Part shown: positions 1-9,442 of the stretch, piece by piece
How positions within the stretch are numbered: position 1 is the first letter of the stretch
How the letters are laid out: every line of letters begins with the position of its first letter
Origin: Vibrio chagasii
GTDB lineage: Bacteria > Pseudomonadota > Gammaproteobacteria > Enterobacterales > Vibrionaceae
Length of the DNA: 64,000 nt
Direction of reading: 5' to 3'
Assembly: GCA_041879415.1 (NCBI GenBank)
Contig: CP090852.1
Span: 186,001 to 250,000 of the forward strand
Notes under the pieces: model-generated
The model's input: only the letters and a program-made list of their open reading frames with translations
What the model was told of the DNA's origin: nothing
Database searches by the model: none
Position numbers and translations under genes: made by a program

Positions 1-387
1 AAGCCAATCCACTAAGCTGTCTGTCGACGCCGCTTTGATTTCTCTTGGATAACGCGCTTTACCCGAGAAAGATAATCCGGCCCAGTGAGCGTTCATTTGA
101 GCGGCGTTCTTTCCTAGTAAAAGTTGATAAAATTCCTCTCTTTCGGCGCTGTTTTCAGGCCAATCTGATAGTTCTACACGTTTGCTGTTAAGACGTTTGG
201 TTTTTCCTCGATATAGTTTTCTTGCTTTGTTAATAGAAATCGCTTCAAACTCTGTGTCTAAAGAGAATATGGCGTAGTCTTCCGCTGCATGAGCTGGGCT
301 AACAAGAAGTAGACTTCCTAATAGCCCTAGTACCGCGATGAACGCAGCTCTGCACTGGAATGTTTTTATTGTTTTTTTCCAATCCAT
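1..387 (-). CDS. PstS-like periplasmic phosphate-binding-domain protein (partial, 3' end outside window)
   Basis: Reading leftward from the ATG at 387, an open frame of 129 codons runs off the window edge. The N-terminus has a positively charged start, a hydrophobic stretch and an AHA-AED signal peptidase I site at about residue 35. The mature part (EAISINKARKLYRGKTKRL, later WAGLSFSGKARYPREIK) resembles the short PstS-like solute-binding proteins common in Vibrio, which are about 140 residues long and lack most of the full PstS fold. The start codon lies 9 bases past the stop of the hybrid kinase, behind an AGGAG ribosome binding site, so the two genes are almost certainly cotranscribed. Kinase pairing suggests a sensory or accessory role rather than bulk phosphate uptake; that is inference. 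Confidence 0.7.
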   Translation of the reverse strand, partial: MDWKKTIKTFQCRAAFIAVLGLLGSLLLVSPAHAAEDYAIFSLDTEFEAISINKARKLYRGKTKRLNSKRVELSDWPENSAEREEFYQLLLGKNAAQMNAHWAGLSFSGKARYPREIKAASTDSLVDWL

Positions 388-396
388 TGGTTTCTC

Positions 397-3300
397 CTAG
401 CAAGTCGCGCTTTCAATTTGGTGGAATAGTTTCTCTTTTCTTACGGGCTTCGCAACGTAACCATCCATTCCCGAATCAAAGCACTTTTGAATATCATCGT
501 CGATAACGCTGGCGGTTAACGCGATGATAGGAGTCTTTGTTAAGCCTAGGTTTTTCTCGTGTTCTCTAATCTCCCTGGTTGCGGTGAAACCATCCATCAC
601 CGGCATCATGCAGTCCATTAAAATAATGTCGAAGCTGCTGTCGTTCTGATACATATCAACGGCAATCTGTCCGTTGTCCGCAATTTCAAAGGTATAACCT
701 GCTTTCTTAAGCATGACCGACGCCACTTTTTGGTTTACACGATTGTCTTCGACCAACAGAATCTTTTCAGACTTACTTGGTACAGATTCTTCTTGAGGCT
801 CCTCCGGCAGCGTGGTTTTTGCCGCTTGAGTTGTAGGAGTGGCATTGTGAATAGGGGTAACGGTTGAGTTGTGCGTTGGCGCTGTATTGTGTGTTGCTGG
901 AAGCGGCATTGCTTCGACAGCCGTTAGCACTTTCTCTTTTAACATCTCGAATTTGAACGGCTTAGGCACGTAATCGTCCATACCCACATCGAAACACTTT
1001 TGAATGTCGTCATCGATAACACTGGCAGTCAATGCAATGATAGGGATGCGGCGGGTTGCTTCTGTCTCTTTCTCGATACGTCGAATGTGCCCCGTTGCCT
1101 CAAAGCCATCCATGACAGGCATCATACAATCCATCAAGATTGCTGCGTAATGAGGGTTCGCGGTAAACATATCCACGGCCTCTTGCCCATTGTTAGCGAA
1201 CTCAAACTCGAACCCACTTTTTCCAACGTGTAGACCGGCTATTTTTTGATTTATCTTGTTATCTTCGACAATCAAGATCTTATGTTGAACCTGAAGCTCG
1301 GACTGGTTTGCACTCGATAGATCAGCTAAGCCTTGTGTATCACAAAGCTCGACCGCTTTTATTAAGCGAAGGCCGAGTAGGGGTTGTGACACTTGTGCCG
1401 CGATACATTCTCCGATGTCGGCAGGGTCGCTGAGGAAGGAACGAATCAAACAAATGGTTGCGCCATTTTTATGAAGCTTATCTAGCTGATCGGCATAGTC
1501 ACTGGCTTGGAACTCATCGCTTTCCGCAAAGATAACCGTAGTCGGTTTTGTGTGTTGTTTGTTGATAATTTGATCACTAATCTCGCTCGTATTATCGGTG
1601 GTTTGCGACACTTCTAACCCATAGAGTTTTAGGTCGTTTTCGATACGCTCTGAAAGCAAGCTAGCATGCCCAAGAATATAAATGTCTGCGGAAGCTGAGC
1701 TTGGTTTCGGTAGCATTAAATCAACCGCTAACTCTAGGTCGAAATAGAAACAACTACCTTCGCCTTTCACTGAATCTAACTGTATTTGTCCGCCCATTAG
1801 TTCTACGAGCTGAGTACTGATGGCAAGTCCTAAGCCGGTACCACCAAACTGACGAGTCGTTGAGTCATCTTCTTGCGCAAAAGGTTCGAATATCTGTTTT
1901 TGCTGCTGCTTATCGATACCAATACCCGTATCTCGCACTGCAAAGCGCACTGTAACCTTGTCATCGGATTGTTGGAGAGTGTTGATTGAGAGGGTAACGC
2001 CACCTTCAGCTGTGAACTTCACAGCATTCGACATAAAGTTCATAAGCACTTGTCTTAGACGGTGGTCATCGATCATCACTCGGGCTGGAGTATCCGGGCT
2101 GATATCAACGTTGACTGATATTTTTTGCTCTTTGGCTTTTGGTGCAACAATCGACGCAATGTCATAAATGGATTCGCGAATAGACGCTGAATGTGGGCTG
2201 ATCAGCAACATACCCGATTCAATTTTCGAGAAGTCCAATATGTCATTGATTAAGCTAAGCAAGAGTTGAGAAGAGGTTTCTATAGTGTCTACATAATCAC
2301 GCTGTGTCGGGGTTAATGGAGTATCAGAAAGGATCTCTGAGATACCGATAACGCCATTTAACGGGGTACGGATCTCGTGTGACATGTTGGCAAGGAAACT
2401 ACTCTTCGCCTTACTTGCTTGTATTGCGTGATCTTTCGCTTCTTCGGCGTCCTCTTTGGCTCGCTCTGCGTCTTCTTTCGCTAGCGTGAGCTTTTCTTTA
2501 GCGTGCTCTCTTTCAATAGTTAAACGCTCGACCTGCTGAGCGAATAGACTCAGTTCATCTTTACCTTGAATGAGCTTTTCCAGAGAAGGGCGAGTTTCAT
2601 CATTCTCACTCTTTAAGAACTTCAGAACCAAACCAAGATTATTGGTTACCTGTCTTGCTAAGCTCAGCGTTAAGCCCATAACAATCGTTGCGAGTAGGGC
2701 GACTAAAGAAATGAATAATGTTCTTTGTACTTGAGCCGCTGAGATTGCTTGTTCAACTTCAACTTGGAACTCTTGTTTGATGACGTTCCCCAAACTCTGT
2801 AATAGGTTTAGTCGTGCGCTCATTGCTTCCAAGCCGACAGATATCTCTTGAGGTGTTAACTGACTAAGTGCGTTGAGATCCAGTAGAGCGTTTCTTATTT
2901 CTTGGCTTTGAGCAAACACATCATTTCTGAACACTTCAACCATCAGTGAAACCTGGTGTTCATTGGCATTCAATGACACGAAGCGTTCCAAAAACAGTTG
3001 TTGCCTTTCACTCAGGGTTTCAATCTGTTCTGCTAGTTCGGGATCGTATTCTTGGCTACTTTGGAATATCTCAATTAGTGAGGTACCCAATTTAAATTCT
3101 TCGTTCGACCAGAACATCAACCATTCGAGTTGTTGTAAGGCGGTAAGGTGCTGTTGGATTTCTCGCTTGGTATTTTCGAATGGTACTTTTTCTATCTCTA
3201 GCAACAACTGTTTGTATAAATCACTCTGCCACTCCTGGGCATCCAATTTATCGTAAGTATCCGTTGCTTCCATGGTGGATAGGGTAGCTTCGCTAAAATC

Positions 3301-3621
3301 CGCGACTAACTGATTCATTTCATCAGAAGCCCCTAGAAAGATAATAGGAGATAAGGTTTTGAGCTCTGACTTAACTTGTTCACTTTGTGCAGTAAACTCT
3401 TCAGGACTCGACGCTAAGGTGCTTCTATACAAGACAGAAATATCTTGAAGGTAGACAGATAACTGATTGGTGCGCTCAAAATCAGTTAACTGTGTCGTCA
3501 AAATATACGCTTGTCTGCCTGCAAGGAAGAGTAAAAGTGAAATCGGAAGTAGAACTAAGCCAAAGAGTTTATGTTTGACTGAAAGGTTATTCCAGACCGT
3601 AATCGCCATATAAGGATCCAT
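397..3621 (-). CDS. Hybrid sensor histidine kinase with two C-terminal receiver domains
   Basis: This is an inner-membrane hybrid kinase of 1,074 residues. Transmembrane segments lie at about 18-36 and 300-322 and flank a 260-residue helical, presumably periplasmic, sensor region with no recognised ligand domain. A charged coiled coil (about 365-405) leads to the H-box [10 protein letters not shown] with His415. The ATPase domain has SNAVKFT, DTGIGI (about 564) and GGTGLGLA (about 593). A degenerate linker is followed by receiver 1 (Asp831 in ILMDCMMP) and receiver 2 (Asp1003 in the same motif). No HPt domain is fused, so phosphate must pass to a separate HPt; an intact one is encoded at 37,668-38,000. 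The first ATG is used here; Met5 (3,609) has a GGATC sequence upstream and is an alternative. The two receivers are very similar and look like an internal duplication. Confidence 0.9.
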   Translation of the reverse strand: MDPYMAITVWNNLSVKHKLFGLVLLPISLLLFLAGRQAYILTTQLTDFERTNQLSVYLQDISVLYRSTLASSPEEFTAQSEQVKSELKTLSPIIFLGASDEMNQLVADFSEATLSTMEATDTYDKLDAQEWQSDLYKQLLLEIEKVPFENTKREIQQHLTALQQLEWLMFWSNEEFKLGTSLIEIFQSSQEYDPELAEQIETLSERQQLFLERFVSLNANEHQVSLMVEVFRNDVFAQSQEIRNALLDLNALSQLTPQEISVGLEAMSARLNLLQSLGNVIKQEFQVEVEQAISAAQVQRTLFISLVALLATIVMGLTLSLARQVTNNLGLVLKFLKSENDETRPSLEKLIQGKDELSLFAQQVERLTIEREHAKEKLTLAKEDAERAKEDAEEAKDHAIQASKAKSSFLANMSHEIRTPLNGVIGISEILSDTPLTPTQRDYVDTIETSSQLLLSLINDILDFSKIESGMLLISPHSASIRESIYDIASIVAPKAKEQKISVNVDISPDTPARVMIDDHRLRQVLMNFMSNAVKFTAEGGVTLSINTLQQSDDKVTVRFAVRDTGIGIDKQQQKQIFEPFAQEDDSTTRQFGGTGLGLAISTQLVELMGGQIQLDSVKGEGSCFYFDLELAVDLMLPKPSSASADIYILGHASLLSERIENDLKLYGLEVSQTTDNTSEISDQIINKQHTKPTTVIFAESDEFQASDYADQLDKLHKNGATICLIRSFLSDPADIGECIAAQVSQPLLGLRLIKAVELCDTQGLADLSSANQSELQVQHKILIVEDNKINQKIAGLHVGKSGFEFEFANNGQEAVDMFTANPHYAAILMDCMMPVMDGFEATGHIRRIEKETEATRRIPIIALTASVIDDDIQKCFDVGMDDYVPKPFKFEMLKEKVLTAVEAMPLPATHNTAPTHNSTVTPIHNATPTTQAAKTTLPEEPQEESVPSKSEKILLVEDNRVNQKVASVMLKKAGYTFEIADNGQIAVDMYQNDSSFDIILMDCMMPVMDGFTATREIREHEKNLGLTKTPIIALTASVIDDDIQKCFDSGMDGYVAKPVRKEKLFHQIESATC

Positions 3622-3624
3622 CCA

Positions 3625-3646
3625 ACTGTTTTTATATAAAAACAGT
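3625..3646. promoter_or_regulatory. 22-bp perfect palindrome just upstream of the hybrid kinase
   Basis: The core CTGTTTTTATATAAAAACAG is its own reverse complement and an A/T pair on each side extends it to 22 bp. It ends 4 bases before the kinase start codon, so a protein bound there, or an RNA hairpin, would affect expression. It is a candidate operator; no regulator family is assigned. Confidence 0.5.
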
Positions 3647-3823
3647 AGAATAAAAATAACGATATGGAAACTTTGTACGAGTTAATTTTTTGGAAGTGTG
3701 GGAGGAGTATAACTTCTTATGATTCCGATGCTTATTTTGATTGAATGAATAATTCCTACTAACTTCTGGCGACTGATAGCAGGTTGTTTCTTGTGCTTAC
3801 TGATTAATAACTCAAAAGATGAA

Positions 3824-4198
3824 TCAGTGAGTTCGAGATTTGCTTTGATTCGCCGCCAATAGAAGTCGCTCTAGAATCGTTTTTGCAGAAGGCTCCAAAA
3901 CCCAAACACCTAAGATTCGGTTAAGTGCGGCACGATACACCCTGTTTCTAAGGAGAAATGCGAGTGTTTGGGTGTCGTTACTCAATACGTGAGTTTGTAC
4001 GATAGTAAGCTCTGTTTTTTGGGCGATTTCTAGGTGTTGCAGGTTGAACGCTGGCAGGAATGCGCTTTCGTACCAGATCTCAACGATCTCTCTGAGTTCG
4101 AGTTCCTCTTCAGGCACATCACATTCCTGAAGTTGATGGTTTTCAGGAATTGCGGATAAGTAAGTGACATCAAGCTTGTCTGCAACGAAAGTGTACAT
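3824..4198 (-). CDS. Small protein of unknown function, paralogue of 35910-36263
   Basis: The product is 124 residues long and soluble, with no signal peptide or membrane segment. I do not recognise a named family. It aligns along most of its length with the small protein at 35,910-36,263: ECDVPEEELELREIVEIWY matches NVDVPECELEMREILNNWF, and LRNRVYRAALNRILGVW matches LRNKDYYFAAKRILSLW. Both start with MY and are predicted largely helical. The start has an AAGGAAT ribosome binding site 5 bases upstream. It lies 108 bp beyond the last type I secretion gene on the same strand and has its own possible promoter (TTGACA-17-GATGAT). The pair brackets the adhesin and secretion island, which suggests a shared role in that system. 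Confidence 0.75.
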   Translation of the reverse strand: MYTFVADKLDVTYLSAIPENHQLQECDVPEEELELREIVEIWYESAFLPAFNLQHLEIAQKTELTIVQTHVLSNDTQTLAFLLRNRVYRAALNRILGVWVLEPSAKTILERLLLAANQSKSRTH

Positions 4199-4230
4199 CT
4201 GATTCCTTGTTCTATGGGTTTTTGAAGCGA

Positions 4231-4259
4231 ATCATCCCTTTGGTTCATGTTTATGTCAA
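4231..4259 (-). promoter_or_regulatory. Candidate sigma-70 promoter for the small paralogue
   Basis: On the minus strand a perfect -35 TTGACA (4,254-4,259) is followed after 17 bases by GATGAT (4,231-4,236), a 4 of 6 match to the -10. It lies about 35 bases upstream of the small gene's start codon. This would let the small gene be expressed apart from the secretion operon. Confidence 0.4.
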
Positions 4260-4306
4260 TGGCATTCATTGAACGAGTAAATGAATTGTGTATGTGTGTT
4301 GAACTT

Positions 4307-6445
4307 TTAGCTTAAGCTATTCAAGTATTTGTCTGTTAGACCAAAATACTTCAGATTTCCGTCTGGTTCTAACACTAGACTCATATTCGATGTCGCGATT
4401 AATCCCGGATCATTAGTTGAGAAAATTACGCTCTTATTCAAAAGTTTATCAGTAAATAAGCGGTTAAAATATTGGGCGTTTTCTTGCTCGGCGCCATTGA
4501 ATGGCTCATCGATAATTATCAGAGATTGCTCACAGTTGCCGAGGCCAAGCGCGAGGCGAAGTTTTTGCTGAATCCCATTAGGCAGACTCTTACATTTATC
4601 TACACTGAGCTGTGTTGCTAACCCGTCTGGTAGCCATTCATCTAGCTCGAAGAAGCTGACCATCTCTTGCATCTTCTCGGTAGGAATAAGGCCATTGTGC
4701 AGAATGAAGTTAGTCTCTAATGAGCCTTCAAAAATATGCAGGTTAAACGGAATGTAGTTAATCGAGGTACGGTAGCGATAGCTGTTGAATTGCTTAATGT
4801 TATAACCATCGACAGATACAGCACCTTGATAGCGGTCTTCTAAACCGGCAATGATTGAAATTAAAGTCGTTTTTCCACATCCGGTAGGCCCACATATCAC
4901 CACTTTTGCAGCGGGTGGTATTTTGAAACCAAGGTTGGTTAGCCCTGTTGCTGCACCGGCGTAACGGTGACTCACGCCACTACCTACAATACTGCCTTGG
5001 AATAGGCGAATCGGTGGGCTTTTTTCTAGTGTTAACTTGTCGTCATTCATCGACATCAAATTGTTGATTTGCGCTGAAGATGCTTTGATTGATTGAAACT
5101 TAGAAATCGAGTTGTAGATGCCCATGATTGGACCTAAGGCTTTCCATACCAGAATTACGGTTGCCAGCATGGCTCCGGCATCTGAGGTGCCTTCCATCAC
5201 GCCAATTACGGCGGTCACAATACTGGCGGTACCAATCACCTGAATTAAGCTACCGCCGGCGGCTTGAATTTTACTATTCGTCACCGCGACATTTTCGGCA
5301 TCACTGGTACTTTGCAAGTGTGATGCACTAAAGCGAGATTGAACTACACGCAGAAGTGGCAATCCTTGAATGGTTTTGATACCACGAAGTATCTCGTTCC
5401 ATTGGTAGGAAACCATGGCGTTAGCCCGAGAGCTTTTGGAAGTTGCTTGAGAATAGATATAACGCGAGTAAATACAGAACACCAACATCAAGATCAATCC
5501 GCCCATTACCACGAGTGCAGCGGTACCTGACATCAGAGCAATGGCAATGATAAACACAATGACAAACGGCATATCAAAGTAGCTGAGTGTCGATTCTGCG
5601 GTCACCAAGCGTCTAAACGTATCGATATCTTTTAAACGAGCAAGTTGAGATGAGACGCCGGCGGTTGAGGTCATCGCGTACGGGAGCCATAACAACTTCG
5701 ATATCACCGCTTGCGAGATATGAACCGCAAGATCTTTCCCCGAAGTGGCGATGATGTTGACCCGCATCTTCTTGAAGAAGTATTCAGAGAACCCAACAAT
5801 CACGGCAAAGAGGGTCAACCAATAGAGGGTAGCTTCAGAACTAGACGTCAAGGCGAAGTTATACACACTCATGATGAAGAAGGGTTGAAGCGCTCCTAAA
5901 ATACTGATCACAAAGCTCAATATGATTAGACTCTTGAGTTCGTTGTTGTATCGATAGAACGCGTATTTAATCCAGTTACTTCTGTCTTGTGATTCTGGTG
6001 GTGGCTCTCGGAATAGGCGAGAGTACTCACTGATGGAAATCAACAAGCAAGGCTTTTTACACATCGGATATTCGATGGTGTTGTTGTTTGTGTAATCAAA
6101 CAGCATTAACTTGCCATCTTTGGTACCAAGAAAGATAGCGCTAAGGTTTTCAATCTCGATAAAACATGGATGTGGGTGTTTATCGATGTTCTCGAGTGTT
6201 TTTAACTTAGTGACATCGCAGCGGTAGCCCAGGCGCTCTATGGTAGCAGTAAAACTGTCGCTGTCTTTTGGTTTGGGAATGAATGCATCACTGAGTATCG
6301 CTGGCGTGCCTTCCCATTCGAGGGCTATCAAGGTGTAGGCCAAGCCCCGAATTAGAGGTGATTGACCATAACGCTCGTCATAACCACTGGCTTCAAAATC
6401 GAGTACTCGCTGCGGAACATTGTTGAAATCAACTAGGATACTCAC
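4307..6445 (-). CDS. Type I secretion ABC transporter subunit with N-terminal C39-like domain and degenerate NBD
   Basis: The 712 residues follow the layout of a type I secretion ABC exporter. An N-terminal domain (about 1-145) is peptidase C39-like but lacks the catalytic cysteine. A membrane domain (about 165-450) follows, then an ATPase domain with Walker A GPTGCGKTT (519-527) and Walker B SLIIIDEP (Asp646, Glu647). Other motifs are unusual: the Q-loop reads YIPFN with no Gln, the signature is LPNGIQQ instead of LSGGQ, and the switch His is Asn678 (STND). Translation starts at GTG, strongly supported by AGGAGGT 6 bases upstream, and overlaps the preceding ABC gene by 4 bases (GTGA). It probably pairs with that protein to export the giant adhesin. 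The substrate is inferred from the divergent neighbour. Confidence 0.88.
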   Translation of the reverse strand: MSILVDFNNVPQRVLDFEASGYDERYGQSPLIRGLAYTLIALEWEGTPAILSDAFIPKPKDSDSFTATIERLGYRCDVTKLKTLENIDKHPHPCFIEIENLSAIFLGTKDGKLMLFDYTNNNTIEYPMCKKPCLLISISEYSRLFREPPPESQDRSNWIKYAFYRYNNELKSLIILSFVISILGALQPFFIMSVYNFALTSSSEATLYWLTLFAVIVGFSEYFFKKMRVNIIATSGKDLAVHISQAVISKLLWLPYAMTSTAGVSSQLARLKDIDTFRRLVTAESTLSYFDMPFVIVFIIAIALMSGTAALVVMGGLILMLVFCIYSRYIYSQATSKSSRANAMVSYQWNEILRGIKTIQGLPLLRVVQSRFSASHLQSTSDAENVAVTNSKIQAAGGSLIQVIGTASIVTAVIGVMEGTSDAGAMLATVILVWKALGPIMGIYNSISKFQSIKASSAQINNLMSMNDDKLTLEKSPPIRLFQGSIVGSGVSHRYAGAATGLTNLGFKIPPAAKVVICGPTGCGKTTLISIIAGLEDRYQGAVSVDGYNIKQFNSYRYRTSINYIPFNLHIFEGSLETNFILHNGLIPTEKMQEMVSFFELDEWLPDGLATQLSVDKCKSLPNGIQQKLRLALGLGNCEQSLIIIDEPFNGAEQENAQYFNRLFTDKLLNKSVIFSTNDPGLIATSNMSLVLEPDGNLKYFGLTDKYLNSLS

Positions 6446-8028
6446 TGGTCACCTCCTGTAAGTTTGACGCGCTTGAGGCGGTGATTCAGTTTGTCCATTT
6501 TGTTGCTCGCAATAATGAGGATCTTATCGTTGGCACGGTAAGCGGTGCTGGTGAGCACTAAGCGGGCGAACTCATCGTCGTAGACACAATCGATGTCATC
6601 AAATATTAAGACACGCTTGCTTGCCAGCAACGCACGGACCAACAATAGGGCGTATCCCACTTGGCGCGAGAACGGGTTTCTCATGTGGCCCTTGAGTTCG
6701 GTATAAAAGCCAGCAGGTAGCCCATCGATTTGTGCCTTAATGTTCATGGTTTCGCACAAAGCAAAGGCTGTGTTATTCAAGCTTGGGCGGAAACAGGTCA
6801 GGTTATCAATAATGGTGCCTTCTACGAAAGAGCTGGTCTTATCAACCATCAATACGCTGTTACGCCAAACGTTGTAGTTCAACTCATCTAACGGTGTGTC
6901 GTTGATCATTATCTCTAATTTGCTGTCACTGTTTTGCCGAGTGATACAGTTCGCCAAGTGCGTTTTACCGGCGCCACTTTTCCCTGTCAGTAAATACGCT
7001 TGGCCGCGCTCAAACTCGATACGCTGCTTGTCTGAGTATTTAACCGATATCCGCTCAACTTCTGTCGTCTCATGCTGCTGTTCAACAGAAGCTGCGAGCT
7101 CAAGCAGTTCTGCAATACGCTGAATATGGAGCTTGTTGAGCTCCCAGCGGCTCGCAGTTCGCATCACCTGTTGGTAAGGGGCGAAGTAACGGTTAGTCAG
7201 CATGATGATTGCCGCCATGATGCCTTGGCTTGATTCCATGTTGATTACGGCTGTGGCCAAAACAACCACCACACAAGCGATTGAGAGCTGTTGAATGAGC
7301 GCTAATATCAAACTGAAGTTGGATTCAATCTGTTCGTATTTAATGTTCTCGACTTCACGCTCTTCGACCATTTGTGTCATTAAGCTCTCTACGCGGTACT
7401 CCATATTTCGCGCTTTGATATCCAGCGGGCTTGATATGATTTCAATGATTTTAGATGTGGTTAAGCCTTCGATGTCCGACTTGTTTTGCAAGCTACCAAT
7501 TTTCTGTTTAGAAAGACTCCAGGCGAATATAGCCAAGATCAGCGAGGCAATGAGAAGGGTGATACCTGCCCATATGTTGATTAATCCTATGATGAGAATA
7601 GTCAGTACACTGACCGCAAGGTTGATAAGAGCTCTAACCGATTCCCCGCCAAAGAAGGTTTTTAGTTCGGGGATAGTGGCGATGCGTTCTAGATACTCCC
7701 CTGGCTCTAGGCGACGAAATTTTGATATCTCAGCCAAACAGATGGATTGGAATACCTTGTTGGTTAGGTTTGTCTCAAACTGCCTCATGATCACCGAGGA
7801 AATTTTCTCCTCCTGGTTTTTTAGGTGGTAGTCGAGGAATATCGAAATCAAAATAATCGCGAACAACAAGAAAAGGGTGTCTTGCGCTTGGTTCGGCAGC
7901 ACTCGGTCAAAAATGATCAGAATTGAAAAGGGCAGTACCAAACCAAAAAGCGTTGAGATAATGGTAGAGAAAGTGAGATAGCACTTATCAGCCATATTGA
8001 TTTTCTGAGAAAACTGTTCAGTTTGCAT
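6442..8028 (-). CDS. Second type I secretion ABC half-transporter with degenerate NBD
   Basis: The 528 residues comprise a six-helix ABC exporter membrane domain (about 15-290) and an ATPase domain, with no N-terminal peptidase-like domain. Walker A is intact (GKSGAGKT, 349-356). Walker B ends in Asp-Asp (VLIFDDID, about 473-480) in place of Asp-Glu. The Q-loop is LMVDKTSSF, the signature region is PFSRQVGYA, and the switch region is IIASNKMD with no His. It overlaps the TolC-like gene upstream by 11 bases and the larger ABC gene downstream by 4, so the two ABC proteins are translationally coupled and probably form a heterodimer. Most adhesin type I systems use a single homodimeric ABC protein, so this arrangement is unusual. 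Confidence 0.87.
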   Translation of the reverse strand: MQTEQFSQKINMADKCYLTFSTIISTLFGLVLPFSILIIFDRVLPNQAQDTLFLLFAIILISIFLDYHLKNQEEKISSVIMRQFETNLTNKVFQSICLAEISKFRRLEPGEYLERIATIPELKTFFGGESVRALINLAVSVLTILIIGLINIWAGITLLIASLILAIFAWSLSKQKIGSLQNKSDIEGLTTSKIIEIISSPLDIKARNMEYRVESLMTQMVEEREVENIKYEQIESNFSLILALIQQLSIACVVVVLATAVINMESSQGIMAAIIMLTNRYFAPYQQVMRTASRWELNKLHIQRIAELLELAASVEQQHETTEVERISVKYSDKQRIEFERGQAYLLTGKSGAGKTHLANCITRQNSDSKLEIMINDTPLDELNYNVWRNSVLMVDKTSSFVEGTIIDNLTCFRPSLNNTAFALCETMNIKAQIDGLPAGFYTELKGHMRNPFSRQVGYALLLVRALLASKRVLIFDDIDCVYDDEFARLVLTSTAYRANDKILIIASNKMDKLNHRLKRVKLTGGDQ

Positions 8029-9442
8029 TGCGACCTCCTTTCTTTAGCGACTCGGTTGAGAGAAGGTGTTTCGGCACTAAATCTTGGTTGTCACGTCCTT
8101 CGATGTCGCTCATTAACTGCATTATGCTCTCAATAGACTGAATCGACAGTACGCCTTTAATTTGCTCAAGCTTAATTGTCTCAATGATGTAGTCGTACCG
8201 TGCACTTTCATAGTCTCGCAACGCACTAAACAGTTTGCTTTCTGCGGCGAGTAAATCGGTGATAGTACGAGTGCCCAGTTGGTATGCGCGTTGAATCCCT
8301 TTGTAAGAGGCGTAGTTAGCACGAATGATGTTTTCATAACTGCTGATCGACTGAGAAAAGTCGTTGATGTTAAGAACTGATGTGTTCACGCTATTGCGAG
8401 TGGTGTACAGCGAGTCTTGGTAAAGCAACTCTGTGCGCTCGATGGCCGTCGATGATTTCTGATAACCATAGTAGTCCGAGCCACCCGATAGGATAGGTAC
8501 GGCTAGGTTTAGTCCAACACTGGTTGAGTTACTTTCACCAGTGGCAGTAACGTCTGTTTTGTCGTAGTTATTGGCATCGTCATGGCGGTAACTGGCAGAG
8601 AGTGAAACGGTTGGTAAAAAGTTAGACCCACTCTCTTTTAAGCTACGACGGCTACGTTCGACGTTTTTCTTAGCGACCAGCAGATCGTTATTGAGCTTCA
8701 GCGCTTGGTCCATAATTGAGCGTTGCTCTGTCTCACTTATCTCTTTTAGTGGAACACTTTCGTAGATGTCTTGTGACGGAGTAATAGGGTACTGAATCTG
8801 AATCGATAACCCGTTAAGAATGACGCGTCGGTCTTTTTGTAGTGTTCTTAATCTATTAGCGACCCCTTCTTTTTGTGCAATAACCTCATATAACTCACTG
8901 GCTGCAGTGTTGCCTAGCTCGACGTTACGTCGCATTTGATGTTCTCGAGTCTCAGATGATTTAAGCTCGACCATGGTTGCTTTGATTTGCGCATTGTTTT
9001 TTAGGTATTCAAAATACTGAGAGCCAATCTCTGAAATGGTGCTTTGGATTTTGTTTTCGTGTTTAATCTCTTCGATATTGAAATCGAGCTTTGCAGTGCC
9101 GTATTTGAAAATATCACCAAGGTTAAATATCGATTGAGAAAGAGAAAGGCTATAGCTGTTTGAGTTATAGCTAGAGGTTTCATCAGGAGCTCCTGATAGC
9201 AAGGTCTCGTTTTCATTCCATGTGGTATCAGCGGCACCATTTAATGAAGGGAGAAACTTAGAACGACTAATACCAATATTGTATTCGTTTTCTTCTACGC
9301 CTTTATCACTGGCTCTTAGGGAAAGGCTGTTTTGCAGGCCGAGCTCTATCGCCTCAAGCAGGGTAGTTGCCATTGCTGAAGGCGTCGTGCTGATTGCAAG
9401 TGCAGCAATAATGCCGCTAGTTAAGTTTTTGTACCGCCACAT
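8018..9442 (-). CDS. TolC-family outer membrane channel of the type I secretion system
   Basis: The product is a 474-residue outer membrane efflux protein. It has a signal peptide (cleavage near SAMA-TT, residue 25), then the TolC-type opening LLEAIELGLQNSLSL and the duplicated helical layout with SRSKFLPSL in the first half and a matching SGSNFLPTVSLSAS in the second. Its length is typical of the family. It overlaps the upstream pseudokinase gene by 26 bases and the downstream ABC gene by 11 bases. Encoding its own channel makes this a self-contained secretion machine that does not depend on the housekeeping TolC. Confidence 0.9.
   Translation of the reverse strand: MWRYKNLTSGIIAALAISTTPSAMATTLLEAIELGLQNSLSLRASDKGVEENEYNIGISRSKFLPSLNGAADTTWNENETLLSGAPDETSSYNSNSYSLSLSQSIFNLGDIFKYGTAKLDFNIEEIKHENKIQSTISEIGSQYFEYLKNNAQIKATMVELKSSETREHQMRRNVELGNTAASELYEVIAQKEGVANRLRTLQKDRRVILNGLSIQIQYPITPSQDIYESVPLKEISETEQRSIMDQALKLNNDLLVAKKNVERSRRSLKESGSNFLPTVSLSASYRHDDANNYDKTDVTATGESNSTSVGLNLAVPILSGGSDYYGYQKSSTAIERTELLYQDSLYTTRNSVNTSVLNINDFSQSISSYENIIRANYASYKGIQRAYQLGTRTITDLLAAESKLFSALRDYESARYDYIIETIKLEQIKGVLSIQSIESIMQLMSDIEGRDNQDLVPKHLLSTESLKKGGRNAN

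Noticed and set aside
7295..7831. 178-codon plus-strand frame antisense to the second ABC gene
   Set aside because: It lies wholly within a well-supported transporter gene on the other strand and its product has no recognisable features.
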